In this document: one piece after another, positions 1 to 8,927 of the stretch
Layout: every line of letters begins with the position of its first letter
Numbering within the stretch: position 1 is the first letter of the stretch
From: Rhizobium sp. P38BS-XIX
GTDB taxonomy: Bacteria; Pseudomonadota; Alphaproteobacteria; Rhizobiales; Rhizobiaceae
Direction: 5' to 3'
DNA length: 64,000 nucleotides
Assembly: GCF_012641435.1 (NCBI RefSeq)
Contig: NZ_JABAIJ010000008.1
Location: 186,001 to 250,000, forward strand
Notes under the pieces: model-generated
Told to the model about the DNA's origin: nothing
Database searches by the model: none
What the model saw: only the letters and a program-made list of their open reading frames with translations
Program-made: the position numbers and the translations under genes

Positions 1-129
1 CTGCGCGACCTCGTTACTCGGTGAAAAACCTTCTGCCTTCAGCAGGATATCCGTCATCTCCTTGATAAGGGCAGCCTCTACCTCGGGGGAAAAGGCATCT
101 TTCGGAATGATGGCATCGATCATTGGCAT
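1..129 (-). CDS. Tautomerase-family protein, 3' part cut off by the window edge
   Basis: The first 43 residues are visible, beginning MPMIDAIIPKDAFSP and followed by an amphipathic helix rich in Glu, Ala and Leu. This resembles the start of 4-oxalocrotonate tautomerase/MIF-superfamily proteins, in which Pro after the initiator Met is the catalytic base (Pro-2 here). The ATG at 129 has a GGAG seven bases upstream. The gene runs off the left edge, so length and active site cannot be checked. It is divergent from the DJ-1/AraC regulator at 226, which may control it. Tautomerase is a family-level call from the N-terminus only. Confidence 0.6.
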   Translation of the reverse strand, partial: MPMIDAIIPKDAFSPEVEAALIKEMTDILLKAEGFSPSNEVAQ

Positions 130-225
130 ATCTGGTCTCCTTCAGATTTGGACGACGAGGAACTTGCCTGTTGCGGGTCGTCGATTGAAGTGGCAGATTT
201 GCCATTCTTTATGGGATTTCAGACA

Positions 226-1248
226 ATGACGACAACGACTGTCCGCATCTGGGTTTACGACGGTGTTCTGGCATCCGGTGTCGAAAGCTCGATCGACATC
301 TTCTCGGTCGCTAATACATTGATCAGAGAATCCAGCGCCAGTAGCGACGGGCGACACAAGGATTTTGCATGGTCTGTCGAGTCTCTCGATGGCCGTTCTG
401 TTCGAAGTGCGTCGGGTCGGATAGTGCCGGTGGATCGTTCGATTGACGGACACGCCCCCACCGACGCCGTGTTGCTGGCAGCGCCTTACGTCGGCGACAT
501 GAAACCGTTCATGGAGCGGAAGGGCGAGATCGCAGCCCTTGTAGATGCGTTACGTCGGCAATACGCCAGGGGCGCCGTTGTCGCGTCCTATTGCACCGGA
601 AACTATCTTCTTGCAGAAGCTGGCCTTCTGGACGCCCGACCGGCGACAACCCATTGGTCGAAGATACAGGAGTTTGCACGCCGCTATCCCAGTGTCCAGC
701 TACGTGCCCAGGAGCTGATCGCCGAGCAGGATGGGATCATATCCGGTGGCAGCGTAACGTCCTATGTCAATCTCGCCTTGAGACTGGTCGCCAAGTTCTC
801 CGGATCGGCTATCGCCGACGCGACGGCGAAGATGATGCTGATCGATACCACCCGTGTGTCTCAGGCATCTTACGTGTCCCTGAGCCCCGATGACCGACAC
901 GGGGACGCTTTGGTGGCACGCGCGCAACGGCGCATGGAAGCGATGGTGCAGCAAACTGTCCAGTTAGCAGGCCTCGCCGCCGATCTTTCGGTCAGCGAAC
1001 GCACGCTTCACCGCCGGTTTAAGCAGGCCCTTGGCATGGGTCCGCTGGATTATCTGCAAACGCTTCGAATCGAGTTGACGAAACGGCTGCTTGAGCAGTC
1101 GGACATGACCATCGACCAGATTTGCGCGAGGGTGGGCTATGCCGATACCAGCAGTTTTCGTATCCTCTTTCGGCGAAAGACCGGTTTGTCACCGCGAGAA
1201 TATCAAGCCCGCTTTCGAGGCTCCGTCCCGGGCGCGACCGGCCCTTGA
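226..1248 (+). CDS. GlxA-type AraC regulator with DJ-1/PfpI sensor domain
   Basis: Predicted 340-residue transcriptional regulator. The first ~190 residues form a DJ-1/PfpI (class I glutamine amidotransferase-like) domain with the nucleophile-elbow region ASYCTGNYLLAEAG and the following ATTHWS, so the Cys typical of DJ-1 folds is kept. The last ~100 residues are two AraC helix-turn-helix motifs (LAADLSVSERTLHRRF and ICARVGYADTSSFRILFRR). I chose ATG 226 because homology starts at MTTTTVRIWVYDG; the frame is open further upstream (148 and 211). It is divergent from the tautomerase gene and is probably its regulator. Ligand unknown. Confidence 0.85.
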   Translation: MTTTTVRIWVYDGVLASGVESSIDIFSVANTLIRESSASSDGRHKDFAWSVESLDGRSVRSASGRIVPVDRSIDGHAPTDAVLLAAPYVGDMKPFMERKGEIAALVDALRRQYARGAVVASYCTGNYLLAEAGLLDARPATTHWSKIQEFARRYPSVQLRAQELIAEQDGIISGGSVTSYVNLALRLVAKFSGSAIADATAKMMLIDTTRVSQASYVSLSPDDRHGDALVARAQRRMEAMVQQTVQLAGLAADLSVSERTLHRRFKQALGMGPLDYLQTLRIELTKRLLEQSDMTIDQICARVGYADTSSFRILFRRKTGLSPREYQARFRGSVPGATGP

Positions 1249-1514
1249 TCCTGAACTACCTCATCCCGGCTTGCACGAACTCACCCATGGCACCATGCAG
1301 GGCCTGTTCGCGGTCGGATCAAGGGCGCCGGACGTCGCTCGATATTACTTCAGATGCAAGCAACTTGTTGCTCGCATGGATACAGATATTGTTGATCCGC
1401 CGATAATATAAATTATCTAGTGACTATCAAATTTAAGTATTGAGGAAGAGCTTGAAGCTATAATCACTTCATATCAAGCGCCACCATTTTCTACTCCCAG
1501 GTTGCGAGGCCAAA

Positions 1515-1721
1515 CTAGATTTTCTTCAACTGATCGGGTTTATGCGCGGCACGTTTTCCCGACTTCTCGCTTTCCACGATAAATTGCGGCTCGGATTTCG
1601 ATGCCTTCACCTCGTGACCTTTGATCCGCGTCGGGCTGGTTTGCTTCTTCACGACGTTGCCTTTGGTCCTGCCCTGGCTTGTGTTCCAGGCGACCTTATC
1701 GCCTTTTTTCAACTCGCTCAT
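1515..1721 (-). CDS. DUF2945 (hypervirulence-associated TUDOR-like) small protein
   Basis: A 68-residue, very basic protein starting MSELKKGDKVAWNTSQG and ending in a Lys-rich tail. The pattern 'GDKVxWNTSQGRTKGxVVKK...' with a central KGHEVKASKSEPQFIVES and final HKPDQLKK is the DUF2945 signature, a small SH3/TUDOR-like fold common in rhizobia and other soil bacteria. Its function is unknown; stress or DNA association has been suggested for relatives. It stands alone between the AraC gene and the Liv operon. The flanking gaps (1249-1514 and 1722-1910) hold nothing I recognise. Confidence 0.8.
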   Translation of the reverse strand: MSELKKGDKVAWNTSQGRTKGNVVKKQTSPTRIKGHEVKASKSEPQFIVESEKSGKRAAHKPDQLKKI

Positions 1722-1910
1722 GCCTGGCTCCGAATGAAATTAGCTTTCCTTGACGCACAACCGACCAAAAGCCAGGAGGTTCCAAAATTGCGCCTGACTT
1801 GAGCGAGGTCGTTCCACTCTGGAGATTTGATCGCATCTACCACGAAATTTGCGGCCCACTCCGCTCATACAAAAAACACGCGGTGGAGATCCACGGTGAC
1901 GAAAACTGCG

Positions 1911-2612
1911 TTAGGCGGCGGCATCCCCGAGGTAAAGACGATGAAGCTGCGTAGGATCATCGCCGAGCGCCCTGCAATCGCCATCATACACGATGGCGCC
2001 TCTTCGCAGCACATAGGCCCGGTTGCCGATCGCAAGCGCAAGCGCCGCGAATTGCTCCACCAGAATAACCGCCATGCCGGCGTCTGCCAATTGCCTGACC
2101 GCCCGCATCAGACGGCTGACGATGACAGGTGCGAGACCGGAGGACATTTCATCGATCATGATCACCTTAGGTCGTGTCAGCAGCGAGCGGGCGATGACGA
2201 CCATCTGTTGCTCGCCGCCGGACAACATACCGGCCTTGATAGTGCGCCGCTGAAGCAGCTCAGGAAAGAGATCGTAGGCCTCCTGCAGATGAGCGGAGGG
2301 ATCGAGTGCGACCTTGAGGTTTTCCTCCGTCGTCATTTCCGGAAAGACGGTCCGCCCCTGCTCGACATGGCTGATGCCGGCGCGGGCGCGCAGGCCTGCC
2401 CTCAGCTTTAGAAGCTCCACATTATCCAGCGAGACAGAGCCGGCTGCTGCTGGAATGATCCCCGAGAGGCTTTCGAGCAACGTCGTCTTGCCCGCACCGT
2501 TGGAGCCGAGCAGGACGCTGATTTCGCCGCTTGAGACGGAGAGATCGACGCCGCGAACGACGGGAATGCCGGAGCGATTGACGACGAGACCCTTGATGGA
2601 AAGTGTAGTCAT
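1911..2612 (-). CDS. livF: Branched-chain-type ABC transporter ATPase (LivF-like)
   Basis: A 233-residue nucleotide-binding subunit of a Liv/HAAT-type importer. Walker A is GSNGAGKTTLLESL (about residues 36-49), the signature is LSGGEQQMVVIARSL and Walker B is KVIMIDEMSSGLAP, followed by the H-loop region. Length and the 'AGISHVEQGRTVFPEMT' Q-loop region are typical of LivF. The ATG overlaps the stop of the upstream LivM-LivG fusion (ATGA), so translation is coupled. It is the last gene of the amidohydrolase-livK-livH-livMG-livF operon. The substrate need not be an amino acid; the operon's amidohydrolase suggests an amide-like compound. Confidence 0.9.
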   Translation of the reverse strand: MTTLSIKGLVVNRSGIPVVRGVDLSVSSGEISVLLGSNGAGKTTLLESLSGIIPAAAGSVSLDNVELLKLRAGLRARAGISHVEQGRTVFPEMTTEENLKVALDPSAHLQEAYDLFPELLQRRTIKAGMLSGGEQQMVVIARSLLTRPKVIMIDEMSSGLAPVIVSRLMRAVRQLADAGMAVILVEQFAALALAIGNRAYVLRRGAIVYDGDCRALGDDPTQLHRLYLGDAAA

Positions 2613-4324
2613 TCGGCGGCCTCCTCGAGTTCGATGCCCATATAGGCTTTCTGGACGATCGGCATGGCAAGGACGGTTTGCGGCGCGCCGTTGGCGATCA
2701 CGCGTCCGAAATCGAACACCGTGATCGCCGAGCAGGCCCGCCGTACGAGATCCATGTCGTGCTCGATCAGAAGCACGGCACTGCCGAAAGTCTCGGGGAT
2801 AGCGGCTATGCGCTCGCCCAGCTTCACCGCATCGGCATAGGATTGGCCGGCCGCCGGCTCATCGAGAAGGATGACCGGCGCGCGGGATGCGACGACACCG
2901 GCGACATCGAGCAGCCGGCGTGTTCCGGCATCGATGGACGCGATCGGCGTATCGGCCGGCGGGCAATCGAACCATTGCAGGATGGCGGCGAGTTCATGGT
3001 CGCTGATCGCGCCGGCCGCAAGCCGCACGTAGTTTCCGACGCTGAGTTCCGGCGCAATGCGCGTCGTCTGCCAGGTGCGGCGAATGCCCAGCCGGGCGCG
3101 ACTATTGGCCGAAATGCCTTCCAACGCTTTGCCATTCAACCTGATCGAACCATCGTAGCGGGCGAGAAACCCGGCGATGGCATCGACCATGGTGGACTTG
3201 CCCGCGCCGTTCGGTCCGACGAGGCCGACGACGGTGCGCGCAGGCACGTGCAGATTGACCTTGTCGAGAGCGACCACGGCACCATAGCGGACCGTGAGAT
3301 CGCTGATTTCCAACGCCAGCCCCGGCTCATGGACCGCAGCCGGCGGAAGTCGGCCCACCTCGCGATGGGCGCTGGCCGAACGACGCTTGGGAAGCAGCTT
3401 GCGACCGAGCCGCCCCCAGGTCTCGCTGATCGTCTCGCCGGAAGAAAGCGCATGCACCGCGCCGATCGCGAAGAAGACGTTGCCGACATCCTGGGGCAGA
3501 TTGAGTCGGCGCAAGAGTTCCGGAAACAGCGTGATCAACATGCCGCCGATGACGGCCCCGAGAGTGAAATGCGCCCCGACCATTGTCGCTACGGCAAAAA
3601 GCGCCAGGGATTGCATCATCGAGAAGTTTTCCGAGACCAGCGTGCCCAGATAACCCGCCAGCAGGCCGCCCGACACGCCGGAAATGAATGCGCTGATGGC
3701 AAAGGCGCTCAGCTTCGCCCGCGGGATCGAGACGCCATGCGCCGCAGCTGCCCGCTCCGAATGCCGGACGGCCAGCCAGGAGGCTCCGAGTCGTGACCGG
3801 CTGATGAATTCGAGCGTCACGGCAATCACGCCGTAAGTCAGAAGCACGAAGATGAAGAAGCCGTAGTCGCTCTCGAAGAGAGCGGGACGGACCACCTGCG
3901 TAAACGTCGTCTGCCCCGGAAACGTGATGGTCGCCAGCACCGTATCGAAGGCTGCTGCGAAGCCAAGCGTGACGATCGCAAGGTTGATGCCGCGCAGGCG
4001 CAATGCCGGCAGACCGATGGCGATGCCGACGGGCACTGCCGCGAGGCCGCCGATTATCATCCAGACGAGAAGGCCGCCGGGCGCCTCGATAACATTGAGG
4101 TATCCCGTGACCCAGGCGCCGACGCCGGCAAAGGACATCTGGCAGAGCGAGATCATGCCGGTGCGCCCGGCAACGAGACCGAGGCTCTGGAGCGCAATGC
4201 CTGTGATGAAAACGGCCGTCAGCAGAAACACCCAGTATTTCGGCAGCAGCAAGAGAATGAGTGCGCCGACGGCCGCAAGCGAAAGGGCCGTGACGAACGC
4301 GGCGCGGAAACTAGCGTGCTTCAT
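2609..4324 (-). CDS. Fused Liv-type permease and ATPase (LivM-LivG fusion)
   Basis: A 571-residue fusion. Residues ~1-320 are a LivM permease with about eight to ten hydrophobic segments and the conserved GxNLAIVTLGFA region. After a linker rich in Arg and Ser, residues ~345-571 are a LivG-type ATPase with Walker A LVGPNGAGKSTMVD and Walker B APVILLDEPAAG. The signature motif is degenerate: where LivG has LSYGxQR this has ASIDAGTRRLLDVAG. ATG 4324 is preferred (MKHASFRAAF, a membrane start) and overlaps the end of livH by 14 bases; an in-frame extension of 13 residues exists. Paired with LivF it would give one consensus and one degenerate ATP site. Confidence 0.88.
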   Translation of the reverse strand: MKHASFRAAFVTALSLAAVGALILLLLPKYWVFLLTAVFITGIALQSLGLVAGRTGMISLCQMSFAGVGAWVTGYLNVIEAPGGLLVWMIIGGLAAVPVGIAIGLPALRLRGINLAIVTLGFAAAFDTVLATITFPGQTTFTQVVRPALFESDYGFFIFVLLTYGVIAVTLEFISRSRLGASWLAVRHSERAAAAHGVSIPRAKLSAFAISAFISGVSGGLLAGYLGTLVSENFSMMQSLALFAVATMVGAHFTLGAVIGGMLITLFPELLRRLNLPQDVGNVFFAIGAVHALSSGETISETWGRLGRKLLPKRRSASAHREVGRLPPAAVHEPGLALEISDLTVRYGAVVALDKVNLHVPARTVVGLVGPNGAGKSTMVDAIAGFLARYDGSIRLNGKALEGISANSRARLGIRRTWQTTRIAPELSVGNYVRLAAGAISDHELAAILQWFDCPPADTPIASIDAGTRRLLDVAGVVASRAPVILLDEPAAGQSYADAVKLGERIAAIPETFGSAVLLIEHDMDLVRRACSAITVFDFGRVIANGAPQTVLAMPIVQKAYMGIELEEAAE

Positions 4325-5180
4325 CCCAGCGGGCTCCTCTCTGCGACCATAGAAGGACGGCAAGAATGACGATGAAGGGAACGGTACTGCGGTACTGGCT
4401 GACGAAATCGATGGCGCTCACCGCACCTTCCAGGATGCCGATCGTCAGGCCGCCGAGGAGTGCTGCGCGGAAGCTGGCGAAGGCGCCGATCAGGGCTGCG
4501 GCCAGTGCCGGCACGACGAGCAGGCTCAGCGAGGCGAAATCCGGCGAGCGCAGCGGCGCTATGACCATCAGCGCGAAGGAGGTGACGGCTCCGGTCACCG
4601 CCCAGACGCCGAGTGCGAGCAGCCGCACCCGAATGCCGATCAGCTCCGCCGCCATCGGCCGTTGCGACAGTGCTCGCAGTTGCAAGCCTATGCGCGTGCG
4701 AGCGAGAAACTGCTCGGTAATGATGGTGAAGACGACGGAGAGAAGCAGCGTGGTTACCGCAGCCCAGGTGACTTCGACACCGGCAAGCCGAAACGCCGAT
4801 CCTGCAATGATTTCCGGAAAATAATGCGGATGCTGGCCGCCGGCCAGCCGTAGGCCGATAGCAATGATGCCGACGAGAAGGGCCGCCGTTACCGCCGCCT
4901 TGGTGGAGGCGTTGGTGTTGGCAAACCAGCTCGTCATAACGAGACCGATGAGGACGCCAGCCAGAGCGCCGCCGGCGATCCCCAACAGAGCGGCAAGCAG
5001 CAGCGGCACGCCGGCCTCATGCAGCGCGACCATGATGAAGGTGCCGGTGGCGCCGATTGCAGCACCGGTGAAATTCACCACGGCGACGAGCCGGTAGGTG
5101 AAAATCGCGCAGACCCCCAGGATGGCATATGCACCCCCTGCAGAAAGACCAGCAACAGCGGCCGTAAAAAGAGCATTCAT
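4311..5180 (-). CDS. livH: Branched-chain-type ABC permease (LivH-like)
   Basis: A 289-residue integral membrane protein starting MNALFTAAVAGLSAGGAYAILGV, the usual LivH opening (first transmembrane segment with a Gly/Ala-rich face). It has about eight hydrophobic segments and the LivH 'RTRIGLQLRALSQRPMAAELIGI' cytoplasmic loop that contacts the ATPases. It forms the membrane channel with the LivM half of the downstream fusion. It lies between the binding-protein gene (106 bases upstream, with a stem-loop in the gap) and the fusion gene, which it overlaps. Confidence 0.9.
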   Translation of the reverse strand: MNALFTAAVAGLSAGGAYAILGVCAIFTYRLVAVVNFTGAAIGATGTFIMVALHEAGVPLLLAALLGIAGGALAGVLIGLVMTSWFANTNASTKAAVTAALLVGIIAIGLRLAGGQHPHYFPEIIAGSAFRLAGVEVTWAAVTTLLLSVVFTIITEQFLARTRIGLQLRALSQRPMAAELIGIRVRLLALGVWAVTGAVTSFALMVIAPLRSPDFASLSLLVVPALAAALIGAFASFRAALLGGLTIGILEGAVSAIDFVSQYRSTVPFIVILAVLLWSQRGARWDEAR

Positions 5181-5242
5181 CGCGGAACTCCGGAAGCGGG
5201 CAAATCCTGCCTCGCCAGATCAGATCGTCGCATCGAGGCACC

Positions 5243-5277
5243 TGCCCGGTCCTGCGCTTCGCAGACAGGACCGGGCA
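5243..5277 (-). other. Stem-loop between binding-protein and permease genes
   Basis: TGCCCGGTCCTG at 5243-5254 pairs perfectly with CAGGACCGGGCA at 5266-5277 (12 bp stem, 11-base loop). The inner bases can also form CTGCG-CTT-CGCAG. It sits just after the binding-protein stop codon (5287) and before livH (start 5180), with no following U-run. It is more likely a 3'-end stabiliser or partial attenuator that raises binding-protein output than a full terminator. Confidence 0.7.
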
Positions 5278-5286
5278 CGCGAGCCA

Positions 5287-6468
5287 TTACTTGGCCTTCG
5301 CCAGCGTGTACCAATCCGGTGTCTTCACCGTCCATTTGCCATCAACGAGCTGCATGACCTTGGTCGACTTCATCGGCGAATGCGCACGGGCATCACCGAA
5401 GACGTAAGGACTGCCGGCCAGCGAGTAGTGCAGCTCTTTGCCTTGCTTCAGCGCCGACGTCACGGCATCGCGAGTGACATCGCCATCGATGCTGGAAATC
5501 GTGTCGATCATCACCTTGGCGGCGAGATAGCCGCCCTGCGAGAAGGCGGTCTTTGCGAGGCCGGCCTTGTCCATGGTCTTGATCCAGTCGGCATTGGCCT
5601 CGTTGTTCTCGGTATAGGGCTCCCATTCTGTGCCGACATAGATCGGCTGCTTGCTGTCGGCCAAAGCTTTAGCGACACCTTCCGTGTAACCGGGTGCGAG
5701 GAACAGCCAGTTGATGCCGGAGATCTTCTGCGCGTCAGCGGTCTTGACCCACTGCACGACACCCGGCTCGACCTGGTTTGTGAGCACCGCATCGCAACCG
5801 GCATCGCGCGCCTTGATGACGTAGGGCGTTAGATCGCCCTGCGGCGGCAGGGTCATGTCGACGAGGCCTACCTTGTTGCCGGTCAGCTTCTGCCAGGCAG
5901 CGACCGCATTACCATAGGCTTCCTGCGTGCCACCGAGAATCAGGAAGAAGGCGCAGACCTTCTTTGCCCCGAGGTTCTTGGTCGCATAGTCGAGCATGAC
6001 CGTCGTCAGCGTGAAGGGGCCGACATTGACGGGGGAAATGCTCGGCGCGTTGAAACAAAGCGGATCGACGCCGACGCCCTGAACGGCAAGTACGTCATTA
6101 CGATTGTATGTGCCGGCGTTGACGGCGCAGTCGAGCAGGCTTGCGCCACCCGCAAGCGCTACCACGCCCTTGTTGTCGATGAGGTCGCGGGCCGCTTGGG
6201 CGGCCACTTGCGGATCGCCCTTATCGTCGGCCAGCGAATATTCGATCCTGCAGCCGTTGATGCCGCCAGCCTCGTTCAGCTGCTCGAAAACCGCCTTGGT
6301 CGCCTTTGGCGCATCAGAAAAATCGACGACGCCCGTGACCGTGGAGACGGCGCCGATCTTGATCGGGCCGTCCTTGCAGGTCGGACCGGCCGCGAATGCC
6401 GACGACCCCGTGAATGCCAGGCCGGCCGCAGCCAGACCCAGAGCGATGAATACGGATCTCAGTTTCAT
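5287..6468 (-). CDS. Periplasmic branched-chain-type substrate-binding protein
   Basis: A 393-residue LivK/Peripla_BP_6 family protein. The first ~28 residues are a Sec signal peptide (MKLRSVFIALGLAAAGLAF... ending ASAFA-like). The mature start, GPIKIGAVSTVTGVVDFSDAPKATKAVFEQLNEAGGINGCRIEY, is the standard type I binding-protein fold opening. Cys residues near mature residues 5, 45 and further on may pair as in LivJ. ATG 6468 was chosen because the signal peptide begins there; the open frame upstream is out of character. It delivers the substrate to LivH and the LivM-LivG/LivF proteins. Ligand not predictable from sequence. Confidence 0.9.
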   Translation of the reverse strand: MKLRSVFIALGLAAAGLAFTGSSAFAAGPTCKDGPIKIGAVSTVTGVVDFSDAPKATKAVFEQLNEAGGINGCRIEYSLADDKGDPQVAAQAARDLIDNKGVVALAGGASLLDCAVNAGTYNRNDVLAVQGVGVDPLCFNAPSISPVNVGPFTLTTVMLDYATKNLGAKKVCAFFLILGGTQEAYGNAVAAWQKLTGNKVGLVDMTLPPQGDLTPYVIKARDAGCDAVLTNQVEPGVVQWVKTADAQKISGINWLFLAPGYTEGVAKALADSKQPIYVGTEWEPYTENNEANADWIKTMDKAGLAKTAFSQGGYLAAKVMIDTISSIDGDVTRDAVTSALKQGKELHYSLAGSPYVFGDARAHSPMKSTKVMQLVDGKWTVKTPDWYTLAKAK

Positions 6469-6518
6469 GTTGTTCCCTTCCCTTTTTTGTGCGGCGTTTC
6501 CTCTTCGCCGCGCGCCGG

Positions 6519-8180
6519 TTAGCGCTGGTAGACGGCCTGCCCCGCGAAATAGGTGGTCAGAACCCTGGTATCGGCGATCCGATCGGCCGGCACCTCGAAG
6601 ACGTTCTGATCGAGCACGATGATGTCTGCGGACTTGCCGACAGTCAGTGACCCCGTCTCCGCGTCGATCCGCATCGCCTTTGCGGAATTCAGCGTGTAGA
6701 TCTCGATCGCTGAGGCAAGGTCGATCGCCTGTTCTGCCCAGAGCGAGACGCCAGGGAAGGCGCCGGATGGATTCTGACGTGTCACCATGCCTTCGATGCC
6801 ATTCCACGGGTCGGGGATCGGAATGACCGGCCAGTCTGAGCCGCCGGCAAGCAGCGCTCCGGTGGTCTTCAGGCTCGCGATCGGCCAGAAGCGGGTGGCG
6901 CGTTCCTCACCCATCGCTTCCTTGTGCCCTTCAAGGAAGGTCGTCGGATACCAGATCATCGGGCAGAGGTCGGCGACCACGCCAAGCGGGCCGAAGCGGC
7001 TGACATCCTCATCCCGGATGTAGCTCGCATGGGCGATATGATGCTTGATCTCTGTGGGACCGTTGAAGTGCCTGACGGCCTCGACCGCATCGAGCATCTC
7101 GGTCACGGCATAATCGCCGGTGCAATGGATCTTCAATCCCATGCCGAGCTTTTCGGACTTGTCGATGTGGCGAACGAGATCCGGATAGCTCACCAGCACT
7201 TCGCCGCGATAGCCTTCCGGATGGGCGACGTCGGCCACATAGGCATCATGGAAGGCCGCCGTGCGTGCGCCGGGGACGCCATCCAGAAAGATCTTCGTGA
7301 AGTTCGGCTTCACATGCGCGCTGCGAAAATCGTCGCGCAAGGCCAGAAGTGCATCGCCTGAGAGACCAAACATGAAGCTCGGTTCGATCAGCGGCAGAGA
7401 TGTCACGGCCCAGGCGGTCAGCTTGCCCTTGATGTCGAGATGCTTGAGCGCCTTCAGGATCGGCAGCACGGACGCCGCATCCTGGAAGGCCGTGACGCCG
7501 TAGGAATTGACGATCTCGATGGCACGGGCGACGGCCGCCTCGCCCATCTCTTCGGTAAAAGCCTCGGCCGCCGTCCGCTCGACTATACCCGCGGCGGATT
7601 CGATCAGCAGGCCGGTCAGCCTGCCGGTGACGGGATCGCGGCCGAAGGAACCTTGCGGCGGATCGGGCTGGTTGTCGGAAATGCCGGCAAGCCTCATCGC
7701 CTCGCTGTTGACCCAGCGATTGTGCATCGTCTCGTCGCGCAGAAGAACGGGATGGCCGACGCCTGCCGCATCGAGCTTCGCTAGCGAAGCCTCGCTGTTC
7801 AACGCCGTGATCATGTCGGCGCCCCATTGATTGGCGATAATCCATTGCCCCTGCGGCACGATCTCGGCCTGGGTACGGACATGGGCGCAGATCGCATCGA
7901 CCGAGGCACCGGCCGGGATCTGGGTTTCGAACAGGTCTGCCTGTCCGCCCATCATGATGTGATTGTGGATATCGACGAAGCCGGGCATCGCCATCTTGCC
8001 GGCAAGATCGACGACCTGCGTCTCCGTGCCCTTCAGCGCTTCGATCTCGGCCCGGTTTCCGACGGCCATGATACGTCCGTCCTTGACGGCAAGCGCTTCC
8101 ACCCATGGCTTGGTCGATTCAACAGTATAGATTCGTCCATTCATAAGAATGAGGTCGGCAAAGCCGAGCATAGCAGTCAT
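6519..8180 (-). CDS. YtcJ-type amidohydrolase (Amidohydro_3)
   Basis: A 553-residue metal-dependent hydrolase of the YtcJ/N-substituted formamide deformylase group. The metal-binding HxH lies in MPGFVDIHNHIMMGGQ (about residue 60), then a central HCTGDYAVTEMLDAVE segment, ITHHIAHASYI-like His ligands, and a C-terminal GGSDWPV with the catalytic Asp. The C-terminal 'GSLTVGKSADIIVLDQN' is the usual beta-sandwich return. ATG 8180 has GGGAA eight bases upstream; an earlier in-frame ATG at 8204 lacks one. It is the first gene of the Liv operon, so the imported compound is probably its substrate. The exact bond cleaved is unknown. Confidence 0.85.
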   Translation of the reverse strand: MTAMLGFADLILMNGRIYTVESTKPWVEALAVKDGRIMAVGNRAEIEALKGTETQVVDLAGKMAMPGFVDIHNHIMMGGQADLFETQIPAGASVDAICAHVRTQAEIVPQGQWIIANQWGADMITALNSEASLAKLDAAGVGHPVLLRDETMHNRWVNSEAMRLAGISDNQPDPPQGSFGRDPVTGRLTGLLIESAAGIVERTAAEAFTEEMGEAAVARAIEIVNSYGVTAFQDAASVLPILKALKHLDIKGKLTAWAVTSLPLIEPSFMFGLSGDALLALRDDFRSAHVKPNFTKIFLDGVPGARTAAFHDAYVADVAHPEGYRGEVLVSYPDLVRHIDKSEKLGMGLKIHCTGDYAVTEMLDAVEAVRHFNGPTEIKHHIAHASYIRDEDVSRFGPLGVVADLCPMIWYPTTFLEGHKEAMGEERATRFWPIASLKTTGALLAGGSDWPVIPIPDPWNGIEGMVTRQNPSGAFPGVSLWAEQAIDLASAIEIYTLNSAKAMRIDAETGSLTVGKSADIIVLDQNVFEVPADRIADTRVLTTYFAGQAVYQR

Positions 8181-8204
8181 TGGTCTGTTCCCATTCAGGT
8201 TCAT

Positions 8205-8227
8205 TATTTGAACCATTTATTCAAATA
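8205..8227. promoter_or_regulatory. Perfect inverted repeat upstream of the amidohydrolase operon
   Basis: TATTTGAA at 8205-8212 and TTCAAATA at 8220-8227 are perfect arms separated by seven bases, in an AT-rich patch immediately upstream of the operon start codon (8180). Position and symmetry suit a repressor or activator site. No regulator gene is adjacent, so the cognate protein is unknown. Confidence 0.45.
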
Positions 8228-8468
8228 TTAAGGTTGATGCAGACCAATGCGTTTGTCAATATACTTCACACGTTAATTATATAGATATGAGAACACGGAC
8301 ACCCATATCGAGATCGTTTTGTCTCGCGACATCCTAACGAGGGAGCCTTCCGCCTTGCGCTAGCAGCACATCGCCGAACGGCTTGCATGCAGGCTCCCTC
8401 GGCATGAGAAGCTCAATTGATCTTCGGCTCGGCCCTCCAGCTTATTCACGCTCGCAAGCGGTGTGATC

Positions 8469-8927
8469 TCAGAGCGGCAAAAGCGGTGGCCCAACGATCT
8501 CTACGCCGGACGCCTCGGCAATTGCGGCCAACTCGGCATAATCTCCGCGCGCGATCAGGCGAAACGCGTGCTCGACACCGCCGGGTGTGACGGTCGCGAC
8601 GAAACACAGCGGCTTTTCGGTCGGATTGCCCCATGCATGCGGAATCTTCCTTGGAAGGGTAATGGCCGCTCCTGCGTCGACGTCGAAAATCTTGTCACCC
8701 AAAGCGATTCGGGCGGTGCCTTCGAGGATCACGAAATGCTCGTCCTCGTTCTGATGGACGTGCAATGGGGTGCTGTCGCCCGGGCTTGAGATGATCTCGA
8801 CGATCGAATAGGCGCCCTTCGTCTCCTCGGCGGAAACGCGAATGCAGCATCGCTCACCCGGTCTCGTCTGTAGCCACTCGCCCGTCTCCGCAACGATCTT
8901 TTCGATATTCTGCATCGTGTTTGTCAT
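8469..8927 (-). CDS. Single-domain cupin protein
   Basis: A 152-residue cupin. Motif 1 is HVHQNEDEHFVILEGTARI (His, His, Glu metal ligands, about residues 56-74) and motif 2 includes AAITLPRKIPHAWGN, giving the fourth metal His. There is no signal peptide, so it is cytoplasmic. ATG 8927 has AGGAG seven bases upstream. It is divergent from the PhnM-like gene at 9228. Such cupins act as dioxygenases, isomerases or ligand sensors; nothing in the sequence decides which. Confidence 0.82.
   Translation of the reverse strand: MTNTMQNIEKIVAETGEWLQTRPGERCCIRVSAEETKGAYSIVEIISSPGDSTPLHVHQNEDEHFVILEGTARIALGDKIFDVDAGAAITLPRKIPHAWGNPTEKPLCFVATVTPGGVEHAFRLIARGDYAELAAIAEASGVEIVGPPLLPL

Noticed and set aside
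1122..1411. Two small plus-strand open frames at the end of the first AraC gene
   Set aside because: Overlap the conserved AraC HTH in other frames and run into sequence with no family resemblance or ribosome-binding site.
2678..3796. A 372-residue plus-strand open frame
   Set aside because: It lies fully over the LivM-LivG fusion and has the Arg/Asp-rich composition of a GC-rich antisense frame; no conserved domain is seen.
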